Assembly: GCF_007860125.1 (NCBI RefSeq)
Contig: NZ_SJPW01000004.1
Coordinates: forward strand, 156,372 to 220,371
Reading direction: 5' to 3'
DNA: 64,000 nt
DNA from: Rubripirellula tenax
GTDB taxonomy: Bacteria > Planctomycetota > Planctomycetia > Pirellulales > Pirellulaceae
The position numbers were made by a program, and so were the translations under genes. The first letter of the stretch is position 1; the number at the start of each line of letters is the position of its first letter. Shown piece by piece: positions 25,029 to 35,302 of the stretch. The notes under the pieces were generated by a model. The model saw only the letters and a program-made list of their open reading frames with translations. It ran no database searches and was not told where the DNA came from.

Positions 25029-25079
25029 GGTGTCTTTCAGTGAATGGGAAAAGCGGATCGAGGGAACGCGGCTTCGCGG

Positions 25080-25889
25080 CTACGACTTTCCAAGCTCGCG
25101 GCTTCGCTTGGCCGCCGCCGCAACGGCTTCGATCACCGTACCGCGAAACCCATTGTGTTCCAGCGAAGCCAACGCAGCAATGGTTGTACCGCCGGGGCTG
25201 GCCACAGAATCCTTCAGCTCGCCGGGATGCCGGCCCGTTTCGGCGATCATTTTGGCCGTCCCCAGTACCGTTTGCGTTGCCAGCTGCATGGCCAATGGCC
25301 GCGGCAACCCCGCCAATACGCCGCCATCGGCCAGCGATTCGACTAGCAAGCACACGTACGCCGGACCGGACCCGCTTACCGCGGTGACCGCATCCATCTG
25401 GCTTTCAGCCACTTCGACAGCAATGCCGACGGCACCCAACAAGGTTTGCGCCGTATCCCGATCAGCATCCGTCACGGCGGCGGCACAGCAATATCCGCTG
25501 GCCCCCGCGCCGACCAAGGCCGGCGTGTTGGGCATGACACGAACGACCCGTCCATGACCGATCCACTCGATAAGCGATTCAAGTCCGATCCCCGCGGCGA
25601 CCGAAAGCACCAACTTGCCATCCCAGAATTGCGGTTTCTGCTTTGCTACCGTCGCCATGATGTACGGTTTCAACGCCAAAACAACGACATCGGCTTCTGC
25701 CACGGCGGTTGCTAAATCCGTGATTGCGATGTCGCCATGATGATCGGCCCACCAGGAACAGCTTTCCGGGTTCGGCTCAACCAGCCGAATCCCCTCACTT
25801 TGAAGGGTTTTGGCGGCCAGCATCCCGGCCACCAAGGCACGTCCCATTTGTCCGCCACCGACGAGAGCTAGTTTGAGCGATGAATTCAT
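25080..25889 (-). CDS. proC: Pyrroline-5-carboxylate reductase
   Basis: NAD(P)H-dependent last step of proline synthesis; 269 residues, the typical family length. The N-terminal nucleotide-binding motif is LALVGGGQMGRALVAGML. VRVMPNTPALVGAGASGYC and the substrate-site signature TAVSGSGPAYVCLLVESLAD are diagnostic of ProC, followed by ATQTVLGTAKMIAETGRHPG and SPGGTTIAALASLE. Divergent from argB; the 162-bp gap between them should hold both promoters and contains two copies of TTTGAGAT. Confidence 0.95.
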   Translation of the reverse strand: MNSSLKLALVGGGQMGRALVAGMLAAKTLQSEGIRLVEPNPESCSWWADHHGDIAITDLATAVAEADVVVLALKPYIMATVAKQKPQFWDGKLVLSVAAGIGLESLIEWIGHGRVVRVMPNTPALVGAGASGYCCAAAVTDADRDTAQTLLGAVGIAVEVAESQMDAVTAVSGSGPAYVCLLVESLADGGVLAGLPRPLAMQLATQTVLGTAKMIAETGRHPGELKDSVASPGGTTIAALASLEHNGFRGTVIEAVAAAAKRSRELGKS

Positions 25890-26051
25890 GCGGGAGCTTT
25901 CGATTCTTCAGTTTTTGAGATCTGAAGTTTGAAATTTGAGATTCGATTCTTGTTCGTCGAAACCGGTCGGCATCACCAGCTCGGAATTGACCCTAGGATC
26001 GACCGGCTCTAAATTGATCGGTTTTTCCGATTCCGAACACCCCTGAAAAAA

Positions 26052-26945
26052 ATGACATCCATGAGTGCGGACGACTTCAACGTGGACGAAGCCATTGCCA
26101 AAGCCAATACGTTGATCGAAGCGATGGGCTGGATCCGCAGTTTCCGAGGGAAAACAACGGTCATCAAGCTGGGTGGCAGCCTGCTGGATGACGAATCGGC
26201 CCTGATGCACATCCTGTTGGATGTCATTTTCATGGAATCCGTCGGGATGAAGCCTGTCGTCGTCCACGGCGGTGGCAAGGCGATCAATCGAGCTTTGGCC
26301 GAATCGGGGATCGAGCCCAATTTCATCCGTGGCCGTCGCTACACCGACCAGGCGACGCTGGAAGTCGTCTCGCGAGTCTTGGCGGGCGAATTGAACGTCG
26401 GCTTGACGGAAGAAATGGAGCGATTGGGCGGCCGAGCCATGAACCTGTCGTTCGACACCACCAACGTGCTTTTTGGCGAGAAACTGCCGACAGAGGACGA
26501 TGTCGATTTGGGGTTCGTCGGCCACGTCACGCGCGTCGACCGCAGCGTCATCGAAGGCCTTTCGTACACCGACCAAGTCCCCATCATCCCGTCGATGTGC
26601 ATGGGCGAAGACGGGCAGCGATACAATGTCAATGCAGACACCGCCGCGATGGCGGTCGCCCAGTCGTTGGGCGCCGAAAAGTTGGTGTTTCTTTCCGACG
26701 TTAACGGCGTGCGGACCGACAAGGACGACCCGAGCACGATCATTCACACGCTTTCGGCGGCCGAAGCGAGGCAACTGATCGAAGACGGTGTGATCGCCGG
26801 CGGCATGATCCCGAAAGTCGAAGCGTGCTTAGAAACGCTTGGTCGCGGCGTCCGCAAGGTTCACATCGTCGACGGTTCGATTCGCCATTCGCTGTTGCTG
26901 GAAATCTTCACGACCAACGGCGTTGGAACCGAGATTCACCAGTAG
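26052..26945 (+). CDS. argB: Acetylglutamate kinase
   Basis: Phosphorylates N-acetylglutamate in arginine synthesis; 297 residues. ATP-binding Lys in [13 protein letters not shown]; substrate-binding [34 protein letters not shown] and [13 protein letters not shown] are amino acid kinase signatures. [20 protein letters not shown] is the C-terminal motif. The first of two nearby ATGs is used; the other is three codons later. It is the first of five close plus-strand genes (argB, an ArgD-like gene, argF, rph, polA). Confidence 0.95.
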   Translation: MTSMSADDFNVDEAIAKANTLIEAMGWIRSFRGKTTVIKLGGSLLDDESALMHILLDVIFMESVGMKPVVVHGGGKAINRALAESGIEPNFIRGRRYTDQATLEVVSRVLAGELNVGLTEEMERLGGRAMNLSFDTTNVLFGEKLPTEDDVDLGFVGHVTRVDRSVIEGLSYTDQVPIIPSMCMGEDGQRYNVNADTAAMAVAQSLGAEKLVFLSDVNGVRTDKDDPSTIIHTLSAAEARQLIEDGVIAGGMIPKVEACLETLGRGVRKVHIVDGSIRHSLLLEIFTTNGVGTEIHQ

Positions 26946-26996
26946 GCGACGCGCGACGCGGTTTCGTTTTACCCTTTATACATTCCGGATACCTTT

Positions 26997-28313
26997 ATGA
27001 GCGATACGAACGACGACGAATCGCTCGCCCCGATCGATGGAGCCGAGTTTCCCCAACTGGAGGACGCCGTGATGGGGCCAGCCAATGAACCGGAGCCGGA
27101 AATCGAAACGGGAGCGGAACCCGATGCATCCGTTGCTCGACCATCCCCGCGTAAACGCTTCACCGGACGCGCGATCGGAATTCGCCGCGGCGACGCAAAC
27201 GGTTACGAGATTGTCGACGCTTTGGCGGGCCGTGCTTCCGTTTTCGGCTTCGGCTTTGATTCGACTGCTGATGCGATTCGATCGGTCGCCGATCAGTACT
27301 TGGGCGACGCGTCGGCTTGGCAAGATCGTGGCAATCATTCGCCGTCGTCTTTGTCACTTCGTGATGCGTTTGGTGAGTTCTTGAAACCGTTCGGCGGCGT
27401 CCAAACCGATTCGGTTTCGCTCGCTTCTTCATCCGACGCGGCGATCGAACAGATGCTCGCCAACGTTCGCCATCGTCACGGCGGAAAACGCTATCGCACC
27501 ATCGCGATGGTGGGCAGCGACCACGGGCGGACCGGCATGTGCCGAACGGCCAGTGGTCGACCGGAACTGCACGACGGCTTTGGTCCAATGATGGCCGGTT
27601 TTGCCCACGCACCGACGGGCGATTTGGCGGCCATCGAGTCGATGATCGACGACAACACGGGCTGCATTTTGTTGTGCCCGATCGACTTTGCCGCTGGCGC
27701 TGTCGCGTGCGAGACGGGGTACTTGAAAGGCCTACGACGACTTTGCGATCAACATGACCTGTTGCTTGCCGTCGACGAGACCCAGTTGATGTTTGGTGCG
27801 TCCGGATCGCCGCTCACTTGGACATCGATCACCGACGTGCCGGCCGATATGTTCGCGGTCGCAGGCGGATTATTCGCGGGCATGTCCGGCGGTTTGGTTT
27901 TCGCAAACGAACGAAGTACCTCGCGACGTCCTGCTCACTCGATCGACAATCCGCTGCTTGCCGCAGTGGCGGTGCAGACGATCGAATCGATGTTCGAACA
28001 TGATTTGCTGGAACCGTCCGCCGACCACGCAAGAACGTTTGCAATCGAGTTGGCAGAATCCATTTCATCGTTCGAGTTTGTCCGTGACATCCATGCGACA
28101 GGCATGACGATCGGTGTCGAAACGGACATTGAATCGACCGACGTTGTCGCTGCCGCGACCAAGCAAGGCTTGCGAATCGAGTCGGCAGGAGACGTTGGCA
28201 TTCGCATCCAATTGCCATTGGCTCTAACGCCAGACGACCGAACACAATTCCTATCACGTTTCGCATCGACGCTGGGCGAACTCGAACAATCCACCGCAAA
28301 CATGAATGCTTAG
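26997..28313 (+). CDS. ArgD-like class III aminotransferase homolog lacking the PLP lysine
   Basis: 438 residues in the argD position between argB and argF. An acidic tail of about 55 residues precedes the fold. Traces of acetylornithine aminotransferase remain: SDHGRTGM (cf. FHGRT), LLAVDETQLMFGASGS (cf. DEVQTGxGRTG) and DMFAVAGGLFAGMSGGLVF (cf. LAKGLGGGxPIGA). At the PLP-lysine position the sequence is Ala289-Gly290-Gly291 instead of Ala-Lys-Gly, so no internal aldimine can form there. The glycine-rich phosphate-binding block and the NSGTEANE motif are also replaced (SLASSSDAAIEQM). It is either an inactive homolog with a structural or regulatory role, or an enzyme with altered chemistry. 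argF starts 3 bp after its stop. Confidence 0.75.
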   Translation: MSDTNDDESLAPIDGAEFPQLEDAVMGPANEPEPEIETGAEPDASVARPSPRKRFTGRAIGIRRGDANGYEIVDALAGRASVFGFGFDSTADAIRSVADQYLGDASAWQDRGNHSPSSLSLRDAFGEFLKPFGGVQTDSVSLASSSDAAIEQMLANVRHRHGGKRYRTIAMVGSDHGRTGMCRTASGRPELHDGFGPMMAGFAHAPTGDLAAIESMIDDNTGCILLCPIDFAAGAVACETGYLKGLRRLCDQHDLLLAVDETQLMFGASGSPLTWTSITDVPADMFAVAGGLFAGMSGGLVFANERSTSRRPAHSIDNPLLAAVAVQTIESMFEHDLLEPSADHARTFAIELAESISSFEFVRDIHATGMTIGVETDIESTDVVAAATKQGLRIESAGDVGIRIQLPLALTPDDRTQFLSRFASTLGELEQSTANMNA

Positions 28314-28316
28314 AAC

Positions 28317-29255
28317 ATGATGCAACATCTTCTCACACTCTTTGAACTCTCGCCAAATGATCTCAATCGGATCTTGGATGTTTCCAACGAGCTGAAAAAG
28401 CGATTGGCGGTAGGCGATCGACCTCCGATTTTGGAACGGCGAATGTTGGCGTTGCTGTTCGAAAAGCCGAGCCTGCGAACACGCGTCAGTTTTGAAACCG
28501 GCATGGTCCAATTGGGCGGCGCAAGTTTGTTTCTGGGCGACGACGTGGGTTGGGGCAAGAGAGAATCGGCCCGCGATTTCACTCAAGTGCTGGGTGAGTT
28601 CGTTGACTTGGTTGTTTGCCGCGCGAAATCGCATGACCGCGCCGAACAACTGGCCAGCTTCAACGCCGTCCCGGTGATCAACGGGCTGACCGATTTGTGT
28701 CATCCCTGCCAAGCACTGGCCGATGTGTTGACGATCCAAGAATCACTTGGAACGCTCACGGGAAAACATCTGGTCTTCGTCGGCGATGGAAACAACGTTG
28801 CCCAGTCGTTGGCCCTGATCTGTGCGATGTTGGACATGCCGTTCACCTTGGCGTGTCCAAACGGATACGAAATGGACGCGGATTGGCTATCGCAAGTTGC
28901 CAAGGCGTACCCCAAGGCAAAGATCGAAACGGTTCGCGATCCGATGACCGCAGTGAAGACGGCGGACGCGATTTACACCGACGTCTGGACCAGCATGGGC
29001 CAAGAAGCCGAATCGGCGATTCGCAAAGAAGCATTCGCGAATTATCAAGTCAATGAAAAGTTGATGGGCGCGGCGCTCTCTCACACCCGCGTGCTGCACT
29101 GCTTGCCGGCGATTCGCGGCCAAGAAATCACCGACGACGTCATCGACAGCGGGCAAAGCGATGTCATCCGTCAAGCGGGCAATCGCATGCATGCCCAAAA
29201 GGGTCTAATGGTGTGGCTACTCAACCGCCCCTGGATCGACAAGAACGTCGCTTAA
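28317..29255 (+). CDS. argF: Ornithine carbamoyltransferase
   Basis: Makes citrulline from ornithine and carbamoyl phosphate; 312 residues. Carbamoyl-phosphate motif SLRTRVSF (SxRTR), then [21 protein letters not shown] and the ornithine-binding [11 protein letters not shown] are all present. Two consecutive ATG codons open the frame; the first is used. With argB and the ArgD-like gene it forms the arginine part of a longer operon. argC and argJ are not in the window. Confidence 0.95.
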   Translation: MMQHLLTLFELSPNDLNRILDVSNELKKRLAVGDRPPILERRMLALLFEKPSLRTRVSFETGMVQLGGASLFLGDDVGWGKRESARDFTQVLGEFVDLVVCRAKSHDRAEQLASFNAVPVINGLTDLCHPCQALADVLTIQESLGTLTGKHLVFVGDGNNVAQSLALICAMLDMPFTLACPNGYEMDADWLSQVAKAYPKAKIETVRDPMTAVKTADAIYTDVWTSMGQEAESAIRKEAFANYQVNEKLMGAALSHTRVLHCLPAIRGQEITDDVIDSGQSDVIRQAGNRMHAQKGLMVWLLNRPWIDKNVA

Positions 29256-29314
29256 ACCGGGTGGCAGCGATCGGCAAGTCCGACAACCAATTCACCGAAA
29301 ACAAAAAGCCTCCC

Positions 29315-30025
29315 ATGCGCCCCGCCGACCAACTTCGCGAAATTGAAATCCAATGCGGATACCTCGATTCGAATCCGGCAAGTGTCCTGTACCGCTGCGG
29401 ACGAACGATCGTTCTTTGCACCGCGTCGATCGAAGCCAAAGTGCCGCCGTGGTTGGAAGGTAAGGGCAAGGGCTGGGTCACGGCCGAATACAACATGCTT
29501 CCGGGCAGCACCAGCCCGCGAAAACGGCGAGATCGTGATGGCAAGGTCGATGGTCGCACGACTGAGATCCAGCGGTTGATCGGACGTAGTCTGCGGTCGG
29601 TCGTTGACATGAAGGCGCTGGGCGAAAACATGATCACGGTGGACTGTGACGTGCTGCAAGCCGATGGCGGCACGCGTACCGCGTCCATCACCGGGGGATT
29701 CATCGCTTTGGCCAAAGCGATCGAGATTGCGGTTCCCGGTTCGACAATCGGCAACGGACCGATCACCGATTCGGTTGCCGCGATCAGCGTCGGATTGATC
29801 GACGGCGAAGTCAAATTGGACCTCGACTATGTATTGGACGTCGCCGCCGATGTGGACATGAATGTTGTGATGACCGGCAAGGGTCGCTTCGTCGAGATTC
29901 AAGGGACGGGTGAAGAAGCCACCTTCGACGATTCCGAATTGGCCGAACTGCTGCGACTTTCCAAGAAGGGCATCGTCGAATTGACGGCCAAGCAACTCGC
30001 AAGCATTCAATCGCATGGCCGATAA
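29315..30025 (+). CDS. rph: Ribonuclease PH
   Basis: Phosphorolytic 3'-5' exoribonuclease that trims tRNA 3' ends; 236 residues when begun at [13 protein letters not shown], which fits the family. The open frame starts inside argF, but those residues lack homology. Diagnostic segments are [57 protein letters not shown], and [20 protein letters not shown]. The stop overlaps the polA start by 11 bp, so the two are likely translationally coupled. Confidence 0.95.
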   Translation: MRPADQLREIEIQCGYLDSNPASVLYRCGRTIVLCTASIEAKVPPWLEGKGKGWVTAEYNMLPGSTSPRKRRDRDGKVDGRTTEIQRLIGRSLRSVVDMKALGENMITVDCDVLQADGGTRTASITGGFIALAKAIEIAVPGSTIGNGPITDSVAAISVGLIDGEVKLDLDYVLDVAADVDMNVVMTGKGRFVEIQGTGEEATFDDSELAELLRLSKKGIVELTAKQLASIQSHGR

Positions 30026-32819
30026 AAACCAAGAACTGTTTCCCGAGACAAAGAAACTGTTTCTGCTTGACGGGATGGCGTTGTTTTATCGCGCCCACTT
30101 TGCGCTCGTTCGAAGCCCGCGAATGACATCGGCGGGTCTTTGCACGTCGGGCGTGTTCGGCATGGCCAACACGGTCATGGATATTTTGGCCCGTGAAGAA
30201 CCGACCCACATCGCGGTTGCGTTCGACACATCGGAACCGACCCAGCGACATATCGATTACGAGCCCTACAAGGCCCAGCGGGATGCGATGCCCGAAGACA
30301 TGTCGCAACAGCTTCCCTACATCGACAAACTGTTCGATGCGATGAACATCCCTTCGATCCGAATGCCCGGATACGAGGCGGATGACATCATCGGAACGCT
30401 GGCTCACCGCGCCGCCGGGGAAGACTATCGAACATGGATGGTCACGCCCGACAAGGACTATCACCAATTGGTCACCGAGGACGCGGTGGTTTACAAACCC
30501 GGTCGTCGTGGTGACGAAGTCGAGATACTCGGCGTCAAGGAAGTCCTGGCCAAGTGGGAAGTCGAACGAGTTGATCAAGTCATCGACATTCTTGGATTGA
30601 TGGGTGATTCCAGCGACAATATTCCCGGAATTCCGGGAATCGGTCCCAAGACGGCCCAGACGTTGATCGCGAAATACGGCAGCGTCGAAAATCTGATCAA
30701 GCATGCGTCCGAGTTGAAGGGCAAACAACGCGAGCGGGTCGAACAGAACGTGGACATGGCGTTGCTGTCGAAAAAGTTGGTCACGATTCTGTTGGACGTT
30801 CCGGTCGCAGAATCGTTGGATTCGTTCGCACGACAACCGCAAGACATCGAAAAGATGAAAGCGTTGTTCATGGAGCTCGAGTTCGATTCGTTGGGAAAAA
30901 AACTGTTCGGCAAATCGTTCTCGTCCGCGACCACGCGAGCCCAGGTCATTCGCGAAAAACGCGAAACGGAAATTCAAGCCACCTTGTTCGACGAACCCGT
31001 CGACGAAAAGACGATCGATGACGTCCGCCATGTTTACAAGGCGATCACCACGGCCGAACAGCGTGCCGAGCTGATCCAAGAATTACAGAAGCAACCCACG
31101 ATCTGTTTCGATTCCGAGACGACGGGATTGGATCCGCGTACGGCGCTGCCGTTGGGCTTGGCGTTCTGCTTCAAGGCGTCCGAAGCCTACTACGTCGTCT
31201 GTCCGCCGGATCTGGATGAGGCGCGAGGTGTGCTTGGCGAATTCTGTTCGATTTTCGAGAACGAATCGATCGGCAAGATCGGTCACAACTTGAAATACGA
31301 CCTGACACTGTTGAAATGGAACGGCATCGAAGTCCGCGGCGAACTGTTCGATACGATGCTGGCGCACTCGATGAAAGAACCCGAGATGCGACACGGCTTG
31401 GATTACTTGGCCAAGCTGTATCTGGGTTACAAACCGATCTCGATCAAAGAGTTGATCGGCGAAAAGGGGCCCGACCAGAAGAACATGCGAGACGTGCCGA
31501 TCGAGCAACTTTCCCAGTACGCGTGCGAAGATGCGGACGTCACGTGGCAAGTCGCCCAGGCGTTGCGTCCCGACATCGAAGCACGTGGCGTCGCAAAGGT
31601 CTGCTATGAAGTCGAGTGTCCGTTGACGCCCGTGCTGGTCGACATGGAATTCGAAGGCATTCGATTAGACACCGCGGCACTGGCGATCTTTTCAAAGAAA
31701 TTGGAAGTCGAAATCGAGGACCTGCAGGCACAAATTTTTTCGGCCGCTGGGCATGAGTTCAACATCGATTCGCCAAAGCAGCTTGGCGTCGTGCTTTACG
31801 AAGAATTGGAACTCGAAGCGAACCCGAAAAAGACAGCCACGGGTCAATACTCGACCCGTGAGGCCGAATTGGAACGATTGTCAGGGCGTCACGAGGTCAT
31901 CGCCAACGTTCTGGATTATCGCAACGCTCGGAAGTTGAAGTCAACCTATGTCGATCAACTGCCCAACGCGGTGAATCCAAACACGGGCCGGCTGCATACG
32001 CATTACAGCCAATCCTGGACCGCGACGGGGCGGATGCAATCGAACGATCCCAACTTGCAAACGATTCCGGTACGAAAAGAACGGGGCCGTGACATAAAAG
32101 CGGCGTTCGTTGCTCGCGACGACGACCATTTGATTTTGAGCGCCGATTATTCGCAGATTGAATTGCGCGTGATGGCCGAACTGAGCGGCGATCCCGGCAT
32201 GCTGGAAGCGTTTCAATCGGGCGAAGACATTCACACAGTGACTGCTTCGAAGGTCTACAAAGTGGACGTCGCCGATGTGACTCGCGAAATGCGAGATAAG
32301 GCGAAAACAGTCAACTTCGGCATCATCTACGGCATCTCGGCGTTTGGGCTGCAGCAACGTTTGAATATTCCGCGTGCCGAAGCCAGCGAGTTGATTCACA
32401 ATTACTTTGAAAAGTATCCGGGCGTTCAAACTTACATCGACAAAACCATCGCCTTTGCCAAAGAGCATGGTTACGTCGCCACGCAAACGGGCCGGCGACG
32501 CTATCTGCGTGACATCAACTCGCGAAGTCGTACCGTCGTCGCGACAGCCGAGCGGTTGGCAATGAACAGCCCAATCCAAGGCACCGCCGCCGACATGCTG
32601 AAGCTTGCGATGATTCGAACCCATCGTGCATTGCGCGAAGGCGGCTTTGCAACAAAGATGGTGCTGACCGTCCACGACGAAATCGTCTTCGACATGCTGG
32701 CCAGCGAGCAGGACACCGTGATGCCGGTGATCGAAGAAGCGATGAAAACGACGCTTCCGATGACGGTCCCAGTCGTCGTCGAAATGGGCGTTGGAAAGAA
32801 CTGGCTCGAAGCCCACTGA
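30015..32819 (+). CDS. polA: DNA polymerase I
   Basis: 934 residues with three domains. Residues 1-310 are the 5'-nuclease ([46 protein letters not shown]). Residues about 335-520 are a 3'-5' exonuclease that keeps its metal ligands ([29 protein letters not shown]), so proofreading is probably active. The rest is the polymerase: motif [19 protein letters not shown], motif [21 protein letters not shown] and motif C VHDEIVFD. It fills gaps in repair and removes RNA primers. It ends the arg-rph operon. Confidence 0.97.
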   Translation: MADKNQELFPETKKLFLLDGMALFYRAHFALVRSPRMTSAGLCTSGVFGMANTVMDILAREEPTHIAVAFDTSEPTQRHIDYEPYKAQRDAMPEDMSQQLPYIDKLFDAMNIPSIRMPGYEADDIIGTLAHRAAGEDYRTWMVTPDKDYHQLVTEDAVVYKPGRRGDEVEILGVKEVLAKWEVERVDQVIDILGLMGDSSDNIPGIPGIGPKTAQTLIAKYGSVENLIKHASELKGKQRERVEQNVDMALLSKKLVTILLDVPVAESLDSFARQPQDIEKMKALFMELEFDSLGKKLFGKSFSSATTRAQVIREKRETEIQATLFDEPVDEKTIDDVRHVYKAITTAEQRAELIQELQKQPTICFDSETTGLDPRTALPLGLAFCFKASEAYYVVCPPDLDEARGVLGEFCSIFENESIGKIGHNLKYDLTLLKWNGIEVRGELFDTMLAHSMKEPEMRHGLDYLAKLYLGYKPISIKELIGEKGPDQKNMRDVPIEQLSQYACEDADVTWQVAQALRPDIEARGVAKVCYEVECPLTPVLVDMEFEGIRLDTAALAIFSKKLEVEIEDLQAQIFSAAGHEFNIDSPKQLGVVLYEELELEANPKKTATGQYSTREAELERLSGRHEVIANVLDYRNARKLKSTYVDQLPNAVNPNTGRLHTHYSQSWTATGRMQSNDPNLQTIPVRKERGRDIKAAFVARDDDHLILSADYSQIELRVMAELSGDPGMLEAFQSGEDIHTVTASKVYKVDVADVTREMRDKAKTVNFGIIYGISAFGLQQRLNIPRAEASELIHNYFEKYPGVQTYIDKTIAFAKEHGYVATQTGRRRYLRDINSRSRTVVATAERLAMNSPIQGTAADMLKLAMIRTHRALREGGFATKMVLTVHDEIVFDMLASEQDTVMPVIEEAMKTTLPMTVPVVVEMGVGKNWLEAH

Positions 32820-32898
32820 TCAGCCTAAAGATTGTGCGAGTAAAAGTTCGAGGTTCCGAGACGCTCGCATCTCGGCATGCAGCAATGTATCCGAGCGT

Positions 32899-35130
32899 TT
32901 ACTTCTTCTTTTCCAAGCCTTGATTGGTGATCAACGAGACTCCGAGGCCGGTGCGGAACTCGGGGTTGATGATCGACTCGGGAACATTCACGGTTGAGAA
33001 GAAACCGATATCGGGTGCCTGAGCTTCATCGACCTTCCGCTGCAATGATTCACCCTCAGCGATCCGGACCACCGGCGGCACACCACTGCTCGATCGTCCG
33101 CGCCACGCCGGTTGACCGTCGATGGTAAGTTCGATCGTTGATAGATACGGTTGAACGGATGCTGATTGAACCGGCGCGGCCGGGGTCTCGGGTTGCCCGC
33201 CGTATGGCGACGAGCCGCCGAATCCCGGTGGTCTTCCGAACCCCGGCGGTGGACCAAAACCGGGTCGCGGACCGAATCCGGGTGGACGCATCCCCGACGG
33301 GCCACCGAATCCCGACATCGGGGAAGAGCCGAATTGATAACGCACGGTTTGCGATGGCCCTCGTTTTAATTTAGCGGACAACACGTTTTTCGACGCATTG
33401 TCGATCGTCCAACCGTTCCTTTCCGCTTGATCGACCAAGGCAGTTTGAATCTGGTCACTGTTTTCAATCGCTTGGACATCGATACGCACTGAATCACCGC
33501 GATCAAAAACGATCAGCTCGTCGCGTTTCAAATACTTGACGTAACCGGCCGCATCGTCCCCCGGAAGTCTGACCGCACCAACGCCAACGCCCGTTTTGGT
33601 GCGACCGGCATGAATGCCTCGTTCGACTCTTGACTGGGCGGACGCAGCGTAGATCAAGTGACCGTCGACCGTCCGGCGCACCCGGTCGTCACCGACGCTC
33701 CGGGTCGAAACCCCATCGTCGAATTCGTATCGCCAAAGCGGAATGCCGCGTTCCAGACTGAACAACAGCATCTCGTTGCCGGTCGTCGACAAGCAGACGA
33801 CGTCGCTATCGAGCCAATGAACCGTGGTTGTCGTCGGCAAATCCATAAATCCAACATCGACGGATCGCTGTTCGCTTTGGCCAGTGATGTCAACGGCCAG
33901 CAGACTGCTGTCCAACAATATCAAGACGTGCTTGCCATCATCGGCGATGGCGAGCGAACGAATCTCGCCTTCACATTTCACGGTTGAAAGTTCGGTGCCG
34001 GCAATCGGGTCAACTATTCGAAGACTTCCCGATTCGGGAATCAACAGATAGCGTCGCCCCGGTGACAACTCGGGCGTCGGCGCTTGGGCCGACTGTTGTG
34101 TCGCGGTCCAAATCGCTTTTCGTTCGGCCGCGTTCCAGGCAACCAATCTACGTTGCGAGTCGCGAAAAATGACGACTCGATCACTGGCAAACCGCGCCCA
34201 GCTTCCGTCGCCGCTGCCGTAGTGAGCTTTCGAGGCCACGTCGGAACCATACCAACTGATCTTCTGTTCGGCCTGGGGCATCGACGGCGAACTCTTCCAA
34301 AGCGTCAAGATCGGCTTGTCCGTTCCCGCGTCATAGGTCAACGCCATCTGCGACGGCGCGTGGTAATCCTTCAATTGGATCGCGGGCGGCAGCGGATGCA
34401 TTTGAGTCATCTGCGCCTTGCGGATCGAAACCCACATCAAACGCGTCGGCATTTTGTCTTTCACTGACGAGAACGTATTTTCGAGTGACGCCAGCAACCA
34501 CTGGTCCGAGCCGCCCAGCGGAATGATCGCACCGACTTTGTCAAAGAAGTTGCCGACCTCGAACGCTGCACCGCCTTCGGCGAGCTGCATCGAAGTTCTT
34601 AGCGGGTCGGCAGCAATTGACGCGGATACCGAACCGGATTCGGCAATCTCCGTTGCCGTCGACAAATCCATTTCGACGACGCTGCCACGATGAGCCCCCG
34701 GCGCCGTTGGCGCAACCGCACCTAACTTTTTCGCGAACGCTTGATCGACGGTAGACAATCGCTCGAGGGGCACCGTGATCTCTTTGCCCAATTCCGTCCT
34801 CAGCGTCAATTCAGTCGCTGTGACGCGGATCGGCGCGGCGATGACCGAGAACTCTCCTTCGCCTGCTTTCCAAACGCGAGCGTGTGCCAGGGCATCTTTC
34901 TCGTACTCTCGGCGAACCGCGTTGACACCGAACCATCCCTCTTTCAACGAAATGAATGTGTACTGGCAATAAATGCCTTTTCGACGATCCGTGTTCAACA
35001 CGCGGGCCGGCCGCCATTTGCTCAGATAGTAGACTTCGACTTCTTCACCCGGTTCAAACGGCAGATCGGCTCGAATCGCAATCGATGTACCGAAGAAGAC
35101 GAAAACGGAAACGATCAATACCCGAAACAT
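32899..35130 (-). CDS. Secreted SHD1-domain protein with beta-propeller-like core
   Basis: 743 residues, started at MFRVLIVSVFVFFGTS, which gives a good signal peptide (cleavage after about residue 20). An SH3-like segment (PGEEVEVYYLSKWRPARV) is followed by an SHD1 domain (ARVWKAGEGEFSVIAAPIRV, then KEITVPLERLSTVDQAF), typical of Planctomycete exported proteins. The middle 400 residues have repeated strands of a WD40/PQQ-like propeller (YLLIPESGSLRIVDP, SLAIADDGKHVLILLDSSLL, VVCLSTTGNEMLLFSLERG). A Gly/Pro/Phe-rich region (about residues 603-650) precedes the final domain. Function unknown; periplasmic or surface location expected. Convergent with polA and divergent from the AAA+ gene. Confidence 0.75.
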   Translation of the reverse strand: MFRVLIVSVFVFFGTSIAIRADLPFEPGEEVEVYYLSKWRPARVLNTDRRKGIYCQYTFISLKEGWFGVNAVRREYEKDALAHARVWKAGEGEFSVIAAPIRVTATELTLRTELGKEITVPLERLSTVDQAFAKKLGAVAPTAPGAHRGSVVEMDLSTATEIAESGSVSASIAADPLRTSMQLAEGGAAFEVGNFFDKVGAIIPLGGSDQWLLASLENTFSSVKDKMPTRLMWVSIRKAQMTQMHPLPPAIQLKDYHAPSQMALTYDAGTDKPILTLWKSSPSMPQAEQKISWYGSDVASKAHYGSGDGSWARFASDRVVIFRDSQRRLVAWNAAERKAIWTATQQSAQAPTPELSPGRRYLLIPESGSLRIVDPIAGTELSTVKCEGEIRSLAIADDGKHVLILLDSSLLAVDITGQSEQRSVDVGFMDLPTTTTVHWLDSDVVCLSTTGNEMLLFSLERGIPLWRYEFDDGVSTRSVGDDRVRRTVDGHLIYAASAQSRVERGIHAGRTKTGVGVGAVRLPGDDAAGYVKYLKRDELIVFDRGDSVRIDVQAIENSDQIQTALVDQAERNGWTIDNASKNVLSAKLKRGPSQTVRYQFGSSPMSGFGGPSGMRPPGFGPRPGFGPPPGFGRPPGFGGSSPYGGQPETPAAPVQSASVQPYLSTIELTIDGQPAWRGRSSSGVPPVVRIAEGESLQRKVDEAQAPDIGFFSTVNVPESIINPEFRTGLGVSLITNQGLEKKK

Positions 35131-35302
35131 GGGACCAAGAGTTCGTGGAGAAAATTGCGAGACCGCCCACCGCTGGGTGAAAAACATGCGTTGTTACGGA
35201 TCTGTACCAATCTTAGTAGCAAACCTGACAGGAAAAAACGCGGTAAACTAAGATCCCTTCGAATCCATCTTCTTTTTCTTCCCCGTTCTAGGGAAACCCA
35301 CC

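Noticed and set aside
29811-31079. 422-codon minus-strand frame opposite rph and polA
   Set aside because: Antisense shadow of two firmly identified genes.
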